Below the pieces are notes generated by a model. That model was not told the origin of the DNA. It worked only from the letters and a program-made list of their open reading frames with translations, and did no database searches. From assembly GCA_903844815.1 (NCBI GenBank), contig CAIMVD010000372.1:1-64000 (forward strand): 64,000 bases of DNA. Direction: 5' to 3'. The stretch is from an uncultured Bacteroidota bacterium (lineage in GTDB: Bacteria > Bacteroidota > Bacteroidia > Bacteroidales > VadinHA17). Shown here one piece after another: positions 19,309 to 28,045 of the stretch. The position numbers and the translations under genes were made by a program. The stretch's first letter is position 1. Every line of letters starts with the position of its first letter.

Positions 19309-20490
19309 ATGTACAACAAAATCCTTGAATCGTTCCTGAAACTATCTGCCTGGTGCAGCGATCGGGAGTTTAAAGGGTATGATCCCTATGACGGGCTTAA
19401 CAGTCCTTTTTTCAGAGCTTTGCCTGGTATTAGCAAAAACAGGTTTGCGCGTCTTGTATGGATTCAGGGATTTAAAAAATCACCGATTAACTTCAGGCCT
19501 GTATTTGGTATTAAGAAAGATTATAACCCTAAAGCTCTCGCACTTTTTCTTTCATCTTATGCTACCCTTTATAAAGCTGAAAGCAGGAAGGAATACCTTG
19601 ACAAGATTGAGTTTTTTGCAGGAAAGATACTGGAAGTTGCAACACCAGGATATAGTGGTCAATGCTGGGGTTATAATTTCGACTGGGAATCAAGAGCATT
19701 TTTTCTGCCTAAATACACACCTACAATCGTTGTCTCCTCGTTCGTGGCTAACGCATTGCTTGATGCATACGAAATTATTCCAGATGATCGTTTTCTCAAG
19801 GCGGCCCGAAGCACCTGCGACTTTATCCTTAAAGACCTCAACCGTACATGGGATGATCAGGGCAATTTTATTTTCTCATACTCAAAGTTTGACAATAGTT
19901 CTGTTTTCAATGCTTCACTTCTGGGGAGCAGGTTGCTTGCCAGGATATCTTCGATTACTGGAGAACCGGAACTTGCCGCAGAGGCTAAGAAATCAGTGGA
20001 ATATGTTTGTTCATGTCAGAAGGCCGATGGGGCCTGGGGTTATGGAAAGCTTCCATTCCATCAGTGGATTGATAACTTTCATACCGGCTTTAACCTTGAA
20101 TGCATTTCAGATTACATGAAATACTCGGGCGACAATTCATATACTCAAAATCTGGAGAGGGGCCTGGAATATTATGTTAATACTTTTTTTACACCTGAGG
20201 GAGTCTCAAAATATTATAACACATCGATTTATCCTGTAGATATTCACGCCCCTGCACAACTTGTGGTAACATTGAGCAGGTTGGGAAGATTCGGTCAGTA
20301 CAGGGAACTGATCGACAGGGTGCTAGGCTGGACTATAAACAATATGCAGTCGCCTAAAGGTTATTTTTATTATCAGGTATCAAAACATTATACGGTGAAG
20401 ATACCTTATATGCGCTGGTCGCAGGCCTGGATATTTTATGGCATGAGTACTTATCTGCTCAGTGCAAAATCTGACGTTGCCGGTCATTAA
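19309..20490 (+). CDS. Six-hairpin (alpha/alpha toroid) family protein, unknown function
   Basis: 393 residues, no signal peptide. It has repeated helical hairpins and the pattern GYNFDWESRAFFLPKYTPT, DGAWGYG, NFHTGFNLECISDY and MRWSQAWIFYG, typical of (alpha/alpha)6 toroid proteins such as glycosidases, lyases or epimerase C-terminal domains. Proteins of this kind recur in polysaccharide loci. Cytoplasmic location makes a lyase role unlikely, and a role in precursor or repeat-unit modification is a guess. It is followed after 85 bp by a DUF354 gene with its own -7 box. Confidence 0.6.
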   Translation: MYNKILESFLKLSAWCSDREFKGYDPYDGLNSPFFRALPGISKNRFARLVWIQGFKKSPINFRPVFGIKKDYNPKALALFLSSYATLYKAESRKEYLDKIEFFAGKILEVATPGYSGQCWGYNFDWESRAFFLPKYTPTIVVSSFVANALLDAYEIIPDDRFLKAARSTCDFILKDLNRTWDDQGNFIFSYSKFDNSSVFNASLLGSRLLARISSITGEPELAAEAKKSVEYVCSCQKADGAWGYGKLPFHQWIDNFHTGFNLECISDYMKYSGDNSYTQNLERGLEYYVNTFFTPEGVSKYYNTSIYPVDIHAPAQLVVTLSRLGRFGQYRELIDRVLGWTINNMQSPKGYFYYQVSKHYTVKIPYMRWSQAWIFYGMSTYLLSAKSDVAGH

Positions 20491-20514
20491 CTTCATGACT
20501 GCACTTTGTTTTTA

Positions 20515-20522
20515 TATCTTTG
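20515..20522 (+). promoter_or_regulatory. Bacteroidota -7 box TATCTTTG
   Basis: Exact match to TANNTTTG, 53 bp upstream of the DUF354 start. No convincing -33 TTTG is seen at the usual 19-21 bp distance, so it may be weak. Confidence 0.4.
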
Positions 20523-20575
20523 TATGATGGCATAATAATTTAGTAGTAACCTAAAATAATAACCGGTTGAAGAAT

Positions 20576-21598
20576 ATGAAGATTTGGATCGATTTTATTA
20601 ATACTCCGCAGGTGACCTTCTGGATCCCGTTTATAAACGAATTCAGAAAGAGCAACCACCAGATGCTGCTTACCTGCCGCGATTCGGGAAACACTGTAGC
20701 CCTTCTCCGGCAATATGATCTTCCTTTTGAGATCATTGGAGAGAGAGCCGGAAAGGGAATGATGCAGAAACTTCTCCTTTTCCCAAGAAGGATGATTAAC
20801 CTTTACAGCTATATCAGAAAAAACAGGCCCGACATTGCCTGCAGCCAGAGCAGTTTTTACCAGCCTGTTGTTGCCCGTTTCCTGGGCATCCCAAGTCTTT
20901 ATACAAACGATAACGAGCATGCAAAAGGAAATATTTTCGGGTTCTTGTTTGCGAAAAGGGTTATTTTGCCTGTCGCTCTTGAGAATGAAGATTTTGTAAA
21001 TAAATGGCCGCTCAGGAAAAAGGTCCTTTTCTATCCCAGTGTCAAAGAAGCCATTTATCTGTCGCAGCGTTCTGATCTTGTTGCACTCACATCGGGCACA
21101 AAATCAAAAATCTACTTCAGGCCAGAGCCCTGGTCGGCACAGTACTATACTGGTCCTCTGAATTTTTTTGACGAGACCTTGCTTAAACTCTCTGAAGAAC
21201 ATGAGGTCGTTATCCTTCCCAGGGACAAGAACCAGACCACTCACTACCAGCAGGAAAAATTCAAGGCAATAACGGTTGCAGAAAAGCCTCTTTCCCTTGA
21301 TAAAATTGTATCCGACTGTCTGCTTTTTATCGGAGCAGGAGGTTCAATGACACGTGAGATGGCAGTACTTGAAATTCCTGTTATCTCAATTTACCAGGCA
21401 GAATTGCTGGCCGTCGACAGGTACCTTATCGAGAAGGGCCTGATGATGATAAACAGCAAAATATCTTATGAGGAAATTAAATCCTTCCTTGGCTCATTCT
21501 CCGGTTCCGAAAGCAACTGGCTGATCCTGAAAGAGGGAGAACAATCATATTCAATAATAAAAAAACTAATTTATAACCTGCAATATGAACAAAATTAG
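20576..21598 (+). CDS. DUF354 family protein (GT-B-like)
   Basis: 340 residues from the ATG at 20576. An in-frame TTG at 20567 adds only three residues and is less likely. It opens with KIWIDFINTPQVTFWIPFI, the characteristic start of DUF354, a family with a GT-B-like double Rossmann architecture found in archaeal and bacterial polysaccharide loci. GAGGSMTREMAVLEIPVIS near 245-263 resembles the donor-binding loop of GT-B enzymes. Its 3' end overlaps the next gene by 14 bp. It probably handles a nucleotide sugar; no reaction is established. Confidence 0.75.
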   Translation: MKIWIDFINTPQVTFWIPFINEFRKSNHQMLLTCRDSGNTVALLRQYDLPFEIIGERAGKGMMQKLLLFPRRMINLYSYIRKNRPDIACSQSSFYQPVVARFLGIPSLYTNDNEHAKGNIFGFLFAKRVILPVALENEDFVNKWPLRKKVLFYPSVKEAIYLSQRSDLVALTSGTKSKIYFRPEPWSAQYYTGPLNFFDETLLKLSEEHEVVILPRDKNQTTHYQQEKFKAITVAEKPLSLDKIVSDCLLFIGAGGSMTREMAVLEIPVISIYQAELLAVDRYLIEKGLMMINSKISYEEIKSFLGSFSGSESNWLILKEGEQSYSIIKKLIYNLQYEQN

Positions 21599-22607
21599 AG
21601 GATCGATTATTGGTCTTGGAAAAATGGGGCTCTCACATGCTGCCATTGTAGGCGCCCATCCCGCTGTGGAATTTGCTGCCGTGTGCGATACTTCTTCAAT
21701 GATTCTTGATGGTTTCAAGAAGTACACAAAGGTACATACCTACAGTGATTATAAAAAGATGATCGATAACGAGAAGCTTGACTTCACCGTTATCGCCACG
21801 CCTACAAAGTACCATTACCCGATGGTTAAATACGCCTTCGATAATAATGTTAATGTGTTCTGTGAGAAACCTTTTACTCTGCTCTCATCTGAAGGACAGG
21901 AACTGGTTGAGATTGCGGCAAGCAAATGGCTTGTAAACCAGGTGGGCTATCATAATCATTTTATTGGGACTTTCAGGGAACTTAAAAGGCTTCTCCAGGA
22001 AAACGTCATCGGCGAGCTTGTTCATTTCTCCGGTGAGGCATACGGACCTGTAGTAACTATGGAAAAAGGCAGTACATGGCGTTCAAAACCTGAAGAAGGC
22101 GGAGGGTGCCTGTTCGATTACGCTTCGCATGTAATCAACCTCATCCAGGAAATAATCGGCAGGCCTGAACAGGTTAACGGAGCACTGCTTAAGAGCATCT
22201 ACTCCAAAGGTGTTGAAGATGCTGTCTACTCACTTCTAACCCTTGAGAGCGGCCTTACAGGCACTCTCCTGGTTAACTGGAGCGATGAGACCTATCGTAA
22301 AATGTCGACTTCACTGTCACTTCAGGGCAAAAAGGGGAAGATAATCTGCGATGCCACTGAAATTAAAATATACCTTAAAGAACCGAATCAGAAGGAAAAA
22401 CTCGAAAAAGGGTGGACCATAAAGTATATTACTGAATTTGCACTTCCGGTCAACTTCGAGCTCAGGGGTGAAGAGTACTCTGCCCAGATCGATTACTTCG
22501 TTGATAATATCATCAGTAAGAAGAATGGCAGTTTAAATACTTTCAGCCAGGGACTTTACACCGATAAGGTAATTGAGATGATAATTGAAAAAGCTAAAAA
22601 AAATTAA
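21585..22607 (+). CDS. Gfo/Idh/MocA-family oxidoreductase
   Basis: 340 residues. Rossmann motif GLGKMG at 10-15 and the family signature CEKPFTL near 93 (the lysine is catalytic in the family), followed by the C-terminal alpha/beta domain with GGGCLFDYASHVINL. Such enzymes use NAD(P) to oxidise or reduce ring hydroxyls of nucleotide sugars or inositols. The 14-bp overlap with the DUF354 gene and the 3-bp gap to the next gene argue for a tightly co-translated trio. Substrate unknown. Confidence 0.88.
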   Translation: MNKIRGSIIGLGKMGLSHAAIVGAHPAVEFAAVCDTSSMILDGFKKYTKVHTYSDYKKMIDNEKLDFTVIATPTKYHYPMVKYAFDNNVNVFCEKPFTLLSSEGQELVEIAASKWLVNQVGYHNHFIGTFRELKRLLQENVIGELVHFSGEAYGPVVTMEKGSTWRSKPEEGGGCLFDYASHVINLIQEIIGRPEQVNGALLKSIYSKGVEDAVYSLLTLESGLTGTLLVNWSDETYRKMSTSLSLQGKKGKIICDATEIKIYLKEPNQKEKLEKGWTIKYITEFALPVNFELRGEEYSAQIDYFVDNIISKKNGSLNTFSQGLYTDKVIEMIIEKAKKN

Positions 22608-22610
22608 GAC

Positions 22611-23468
22611 ATGGATAAGGTACTATTTGGTGATAATCAGTTTTTTGCAGTTAATCATGCCTCCGATGAGAAATCAAGAGCACAGGCAATAAGGTTTAAG
22701 GATGATTCTGCAATTATCGGTGTGCTCGATCAGGCTATAGATCTGGGCCTAAATACCTTTATGTGTACAACACACGACCGTATTGCAAATATTTGTGACC
22801 ATATGAGATCGAATCCCGGAAGATACAAGGACTTCAATATCTTTCCCTGTATGCCCTATGCGCATAAATATGCTAATGCAGTTACCGAACTGGGTATAAT
22901 GGGAACTATCAAGCAATATGTTCCCGGCAATATTTTCGGAACATTTGCCAAGGGCGGTATGGCATTCCTGTCGAACGACTTCAGCAAACTCATGCAGATT
23001 CTTATCGATGCCGAAATGAAAATGTTCAAGGGTATTAATACTCCCGTCATCTTTATACAGAATGTTCTGGTCGACCTTATTCTAGGTCTTGGAATGTTCG
23101 AAGTATTTAAGGAATACGACGAGTATATCAGGAAAAAATATGATGCTGAACCCGGATATATTACAATGAATATGCCGATGCTTCTGGATGCTTTGGAAGG
23201 TTTGGGGATTAAAAATCCTATTATTTGCACTTCTATCAATAAGATCGGATTCAGGATGGCGGGCGGAAATGAGATTTATGAAAAATATCTTCAGGAAAGA
23301 GAGTTCAGGCCGATTGCAATGCAGGTACTTGCCGCAGGAGCACTCAGGCCTAAGGAAGCCATTGAATATCTCGGAAAGTTCCCGAAAATTGAATCTGTTC
23401 TATTCGGGGCTTCTTCAAAAGGTCATATAAAGGAGACTCAGGAGCTGATACATCAGTACCTGAAATAA
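22611..23468 (+). CDS. Conserved protein, probable TIM-barrel, unknown function
   Basis: 285 residues, cytoplasmic. Alternating beta/alpha pattern with GVLDQAIDLGLNTFMCTTHDR, ITMNMPMLLDALEGLG, IAMQVLAAGALRPKEAIEYL and IESVLFGASSKGHI suggests a TIM barrel; the last segment recalls the C-terminal strand of aldo/keto reductases. I do not recognise a named family. It starts 3 bp after the Gfo/Idh/MocA gene, so it likely acts in the same pathway. Confidence 0.6.
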   Translation: MDKVLFGDNQFFAVNHASDEKSRAQAIRFKDDSAIIGVLDQAIDLGLNTFMCTTHDRIANICDHMRSNPGRYKDFNIFPCMPYAHKYANAVTELGIMGTIKQYVPGNIFGTFAKGGMAFLSNDFSKLMQILIDAEMKMFKGINTPVIFIQNVLVDLILGLGMFEVFKEYDEYIRKKYDAEPGYITMNMPMLLDALEGLGIKNPIICTSINKIGFRMAGGNEIYEKYLQEREFRPIAMQVLAAGALRPKEAIEYLGKFPKIESVLFGASSKGHIKETQELIHQYLK

Positions 23469-23507
23469 AAAAAGTGGAAATTTAAAGCCGGTAAAGTTAG
23501 CATCTGT

Positions 23508-24764
23508 ATGATCGAAAAGGTTAGCCAGCGAGGCAGTGGGAGGAAACTATTGAAAAAAAGACTGGTTTCAGTCTTTTTTATATTGGCCTTTTTGGTTGTT
23601 GTTTTTCTTTTCATTGATTTTGTTGGTCCTTCAAAAATCACGGTTAGTGATGATAAAGTCTTTGGCCTGGAATGTCTTAGAGCCCGCGATCTGATTGTAC
23701 AGGAGTATGACAAGGATGGGAACCTGTGGGCATCAAGGGGAATGAAGATTTACATGCTGGAAAAGGGAAGTCGTGATTTTAAGCGCATTGCCCATGTTCC
23801 AACAGGCTTAACGATTTTATGGCTTCGCGATTTCTCAATTGTTCGATGGGCTTTATTAAGGCCCGAATGCATTGAAATGACAGTTGCCGGAAATGGCGAT
23901 ATTCATGCATTATCGGCTGGAAGGATGTGGCTTCGGAAGAGTAATTCAAAAAAATTCATTGAAACACATCGTCTTGAACATTATGGTTTTGGCGATCAGG
24001 GAATAAGGAACGATGGCATCCTGAGCGTAAATGAAAACACAATTTATCTCGGGGAATATTTCCAGAATCCTGACAGAACGAGTGTGAATATCCTTAAAAA
24101 CAGTGGTGACGGAATCGGCTGGACAAAAGCTTATGCTTTTCAGCCTGGTCAGATACGGCACATTCACGCATTGCAGAAAGATCCGTTCACCGACAGTTTA
24201 TGGGTATGTACTGGTGATTCGGATGAGGAATCAATGATTGCACGTTCGGGTGATGGATTTATGACAATCAATAAACTGGGAGAAGGGAGCCAGCTTTGGC
24301 GTGTTTGTCAGTTGGTATTCACAAAAGATGAAGTTATTTGGGGAACAGATAACGGGGATGAAGAAATTGCCGGAATCTATGGGTGGAACAGGAGAACTTC
24401 AGAGTTGAAGAAATATTGCAGCGTGCCTGGTGCAATTTTCTTTGCAACAAGCCTGCAGGGAGGAACCATAGTTATGAGCACCAATCGCGAAAGGATGGCA
24501 AACGAAAAGGATGACAAGGTTCGTCTGTATATTAAACCTGAGGGCGGAGATATTAAGGTTGTTGAATGCGGAACCTGGAATCATAACAAACCCGGATTCT
24601 GGTACAAGTATGCAATGCTTCGGTTTCAACGATATCAGGGAGGACCCGCACTCGCTTTTACCTGCCTTAACCAGAAGGAATTGCCCGACAGTGAATTGAT
24701 TATTGTTTCTGAGGAATCCCTTCTTAAAGCCGGGGTAACTGCAGAGAACAACAAGAAAAAGTAA
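23508..24764 (+). CDS. Membrane-anchored propeller-like protein, unknown function
   Basis: 418 residues. A basic N-terminus (residues 1-18) and one hydrophobic segment (RLVSVFFILAFLVVVFLFIDF) anchor it with the bulk in the periplasm. The remainder has recurring short strands with GNLWASRGMKIY, GDIHALSAGRMWLR, DSLWVCTGD and EVIWGTDNGDEEIAG, typical of beta-propeller (BNR/two-component-regulator-like) blades. No catalytic motif is apparent. It lies immediately upstream of the polymerase-like gene (7 bp). Confidence 0.55.
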   Translation: MIEKVSQRGSGRKLLKKRLVSVFFILAFLVVVFLFIDFVGPSKITVSDDKVFGLECLRARDLIVQEYDKDGNLWASRGMKIYMLEKGSRDFKRIAHVPTGLTILWLRDFSIVRWALLRPECIEMTVAGNGDIHALSAGRMWLRKSNSKKFIETHRLEHYGFGDQGIRNDGILSVNENTIYLGEYFQNPDRTSVNILKNSGDGIGWTKAYAFQPGQIRHIHALQKDPFTDSLWVCTGDSDEESMIARSGDGFMTINKLGEGSQLWRVCQLVFTKDEVIWGTDNGDEEIAGIYGWNRRTSELKKYCSVPGAIFFATSLQGGTIVMSTNRERMANEKDDKVRLYIKPEGGDIKVVECGTWNHNKPGFWYKYAMLRFQRYQGGPALAFTCLNQKELPDSELIIVSEESLLKAGVTAENNKKK

Positions 24765-24771
24765 CCAGATT

Positions 24772-26013
24772 ATGAAAAGCTATTCTACTACCACCGATAA
24801 CATGACAATGCAGAAAACTGCATTTGTCTTCCTGCTGTTACTCTCCCTCCATTTCTGGGAGCTCAAATACATCCCTCAGGTACTTAATATCGAAAACCTG
24901 ATTACCTGGGTCATAAGTATTATTGCCTTCGCTATGGTCAGCAAGAAATCAGGTATGCATTTTACCTATGCAATTTTTATCTTCCTTGCCGGACTTGTTT
25001 TTAATAGTATAGCAGCTTATGTTAATCTTGGGCAGAATCCGGTAAAGACTATACTTTCTTTCGAGTTCTCCTATTTTATTTTGTTATATTTCGTCCTTCA
25101 TTACCTTAACCTTAGCCGCAAATACCTCGAAAACCTTATAATTGTCTTTGCCTTAATATATTCATTTATTTTCATCCTGCAATACACTGTTTATCCTACT
25201 GTTATTTTCAGGAGTGATAAGAATACAGCAGTATGGAGCAAACAATTTGAGATAATAGGCAATGGTTTCCTGATGCTGGGATATTTTCTTGTGTTAAACA
25301 GGTATCTTCTTTATCAGAAACTTGTTAACATTCTGATGGCCCTCTTCTTTTTTGCGGTACTTTTTTACAGTGACTTCCGGACTCTTATTGCAGGTGCCGC
25401 TGTAGTAACGGTTGTTATGCTGCTTAGAATATTTCACAGGCCTCAGGATATTGCAAAAATTGTTTTTGTAGGCTTACTGTTTGTGGCAATCACACAACAG
25501 AGTGCGATTTCGAAGGTAATGACAAAAATGGTTACTCAAACCCAAAGCAATTTAAAAGAGGGAAAAAAGTATGTCAGACTTGTACAGACTGAGTTCTTTT
25601 TCAAGAAATATCCGAGAAACCTGTCATACTTCATAATCGGAGGGGGAAAACCATCGGGTCCAAACCTTTTTAAATTTAACAGGTCTATTTTTTTTGGAAT
25701 GAATTATAACATCGTCTGGGTCGATATAGGATTACTCGGATTTTATATTGTTGTGGGGGGAGTTGCTACTTTGGGCCTTCTTCTCTGGGTTTTAAGGGGT
25801 ATTTTAACCCGGTTGCCCAGAGACAGAATATATCTGAGTTCGTACTTTCTTTATCTTCTGCTTGTCTCTTTTACAAATGAGGAAATATACAGGAATGGAA
25901 TTTTTACAGTTCAGGCTATAGCATTATACCTTATCGATCAAGCAATACAAGAAAGGGATGATGTTGAAAATAAGATGGTAACTGATGTAAATGAAATCCC
26001 GGCAACCTCCTGA
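24772..26013 (+). CDS. O-antigen polymerase/ligase-like membrane protein (Wzy-like)
   Basis: 413 residues with about ten hydrophobic segments. A periplasmic loop after the long hydrophobic block (residues ~250-300, VMTKMVTQTQSNLKEGKKYVRL...FIIGGGKPSG) is the layout of Wzy/WaaL-type polymerases and ligases. It would polymerise flipped repeat units on the periplasmic face. Wzy proteins have little conserved sequence, so the call rests on topology and neighbourhood (flippase, OPX, Wzc, initiating transferase in the same locus). Confidence 0.7.
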   Translation: MKSYSTTTDNMTMQKTAFVFLLLLSLHFWELKYIPQVLNIENLITWVISIIAFAMVSKKSGMHFTYAIFIFLAGLVFNSIAAYVNLGQNPVKTILSFEFSYFILLYFVLHYLNLSRKYLENLIIVFALIYSFIFILQYTVYPTVIFRSDKNTAVWSKQFEIIGNGFLMLGYFLVLNRYLLYQKLVNILMALFFFAVLFYSDFRTLIAGAAVVTVVMLLRIFHRPQDIAKIVFVGLLFVAITQQSAISKVMTKMVTQTQSNLKEGKKYVRLVQTEFFFKKYPRNLSYFIIGGGKPSGPNLFKFNRSIFFGMNYNIVWVDIGLLGFYIVVGGVATLGLLLWVLRGILTRLPRDRIYLSSYFLYLLLVSFTNEEIYRNGIFTVQAIALYLIDQAIQERDDVENKMVTDVNEIPATS

Positions 26014-26075
26014 AAATGTTGCTATTTGAGATATTCTTAACAGAAGGCCCCCATGATGGCTATAAAAAAAGTAAA

Positions 26076-27731
26076 ATGCGTAAATCTCTTTCCCTGATTC
26101 TTTTAATCTGTCTGTTAAACTTGCAGCATATTTCAGCTGTAAAGTATTATGTGAGCAACAGTAAAGGATCCGACGGTTCTTCAAGAAATGGCAAGACGGA
26201 AGCATCTTCATGGAAGACTTTATCGTGGGTAAGCAAAAAATCATTTTTGCCCGGAGATTCTATCCTTCTACGGAGAGGAGATACCTGGAGGGAGACTTTT
26301 ACAATTCCCTCCGCCGGGGCTCAGGGTTCATTTTTATTTATTGGCAGTTACGGTAAAGGATCAAATCCCCGGATTCTTGGTTCGGAACCGGCTTTGAAAT
26401 GGACAAGGCTCGAAGGAAACTTATGGAGTTCCGAGGCTTCTTTTTCCGACCCCTATTCTGCAGGAAAATATGGATCTGAAATTTTTTTCGTTAATACTGA
26501 CAGCACTGTTTCGTGGGGAGTTCATAAGCTTAAATCAGGTGATTGCCTTGCAGAATACGACTGGACATTTGCCTCAGGAAAACTATTTGTCTTTTGTACT
26601 GTAGATCCTGCTTCCCGTTATGTGGTTGTTGAGGCTCCTCAAAGGCGGAATGCAATTAATCTCAATGATAAAAACTATCTTCATATCAATGGAGTAGATC
26701 TTTCCTACGTAGGCGAGGCGGCAATCTCCTATAAATCAAAACCCCAGCGCCAGCAGAAGGGATTAATTATTGAAAATTCTGAAATTGCATATGTATCTAT
26801 CAAAGATTCGGAACTGGGTTACGGAATCGACGCTGCCTATTCCGACATGATAGTCAGGGGATGCGAAATTCACAATTGCGGCAGACGTGGAATCTCATTT
26901 CATATTTATGGAAGCGTGAACCTGTCAAATGTTCTGATTGAGAACAACTATTTTCACGATGGGTTTCACACTACTGGCCCTGATTTCAGTGTCGGCTCCA
27001 AATCATATTATCTGTCACATATTAATGGGGTGATTGTCAGACGAAATATATTCTATGACCCTCCAGCAAGCAAAGCAAATACAAACCACATTTTTATTCA
27101 GAATTATCGTTTTTCGGAATTGGATGCGACAATAAGTAATATTTACATCTATTCAAATATTTTTATTGCTCCTTCGGAGTCTGCCGTGCAAATGGAAGGG
27201 ACACAGAGCGTCTATATTTATAATAATACCTTCTTCAATCATAATACATCGCGATCCGAAACCATTTCTCATGTCTGGGTGGATAAACATAATTCCTCGG
27301 TAGAGGTGAAAAACAATATTTTTTATTCCAGCCTGAAGAGCGATGACAACGGCAGCGGAGTTGAACTGTTTTTACGACAAGGGCAGGATCCCCAAAAAGT
27401 CGTTGCAGATTATAATTTATATTACAGGATCAATAACAACCTTAGGATTATTGAGAAAGAATACGCCGGAACCTGGTATATGAATAGTATTGCCTCTATC
27501 AGATCTGAAACAGGATGGGAAAAACACTCTCCTACGCCAGGGGACCCTCTTTTTACCGACCCTTCAACGAATAATTTCACATTAAAGGAAGGATCACCCG
27601 CCATTGGCAAGGGGAGTAATTTAAATCTTCCCTTTGATTTCTACGGGAAGAGTTTTAATGCCGTAAATCCATCAATCGGAGCTTGTGAATTTGGTCAAAA
27701 AAAAACTTATCCTCCGTCAAAGAAAAAATGA
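26076..27731 (+). CDS. Secreted parallel beta-helix protein, no T9SS tail
   Basis: 551 residues from the ATG at 26076. The longer frame from 26016 adds 20 residues in front of an excellent signal peptide (MRKSLSLILLICLLNLQHISA) and is rejected. The opening YYVSNSKGSDGSS, SSWKTLSWVSK and GDSILLRRGDTWRE is common to Bacteroidota pectate-lyase-fold proteins. Repeated short strands with asparagine ladders (IENSEIAYVS, CEIHNCGRRGIS, NVLIENNYFHDGFHTTGPD) indicate a right-handed beta-helix. It is a paralog of the two larger proteins at 36713 and 40082 but ends KKTYPPSKKK without a sorting domain. Likely an exopolysaccharide lyase or epimerase in the periplasm. Confidence 0.75.
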   Translation: MRKSLSLILLICLLNLQHISAVKYYVSNSKGSDGSSRNGKTEASSWKTLSWVSKKSFLPGDSILLRRGDTWRETFTIPSAGAQGSFLFIGSYGKGSNPRILGSEPALKWTRLEGNLWSSEASFSDPYSAGKYGSEIFFVNTDSTVSWGVHKLKSGDCLAEYDWTFASGKLFVFCTVDPASRYVVVEAPQRRNAINLNDKNYLHINGVDLSYVGEAAISYKSKPQRQQKGLIIENSEIAYVSIKDSELGYGIDAAYSDMIVRGCEIHNCGRRGISFHIYGSVNLSNVLIENNYFHDGFHTTGPDFSVGSKSYYLSHINGVIVRRNIFYDPPASKANTNHIFIQNYRFSELDATISNIYIYSNIFIAPSESAVQMEGTQSVYIYNNTFFNHNTSRSETISHVWVDKHNSSVEVKNNIFYSSLKSDDNGSGVELFLRQGQDPQKVVADYNLYYRINNNLRIIEKEYAGTWYMNSIASIRSETGWEKHSPTPGDPLFTDPSTNNFTLKEGSPAIGKGSNLNLPFDFYGKSFNAVNPSIGACEFGQKKTYPPSKKK

Positions 27732-28045
27732 TTTTGATGTAATCACCTGAATCAGCCCTGTTTTTTACTGTAACTCAGGGTAAATATTTGAATTATAGCT
27801 AATTGACTTTCAAAGGCTGTTTGGCAGTCTAAATATGTGAACATTAACCTGTATTGGTATTGCTATGATATTCAATAAAATAGTTATTTGCTAAAATTCC
27901 AGAAAAATTTAGAACAACAAAATGCATTATTTCTGCGGGTTAACAAATTGGGCTATCTTTGTGTTTAAAGTAAGAATTAGTGAATTGCCGATTAAGAAAA
28001 ACTGATTTTTAAGGATCCAATATTTATAAAAAAATTATAGCACCA
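27732..28045 (+). other. Intergenic region with one promoter
   Basis: 314 bp with no gene. The AT-rich right end carries a Bacteroidota-type promoter at 27930-27961. Otherwise I see only weak inverted repeats (CCCTG/CAGGG near 27756-27780). Confidence 0.5.
27930..27961 (+). promoter_or_regulatory. Bacteroidota promoter (-33/-7)
   Basis: TATCTTTG at 27954-27961 is an exact TANNTTTG match. TTTC at 27930-27933, 20 bp upstream, matches TTTG in 3 of 4 positions. The predicted start near 27968 leaves about 78 nt of leader before the deacetylase gene. Confidence 0.55.

Noticed and set aside
19379..20119. 246-residue plus-strand frame in another phase
   Set aside because: Overlaps the six-hairpin protein gene, whose composition and motifs are coherent; the alternative frame has no recognisable fold.
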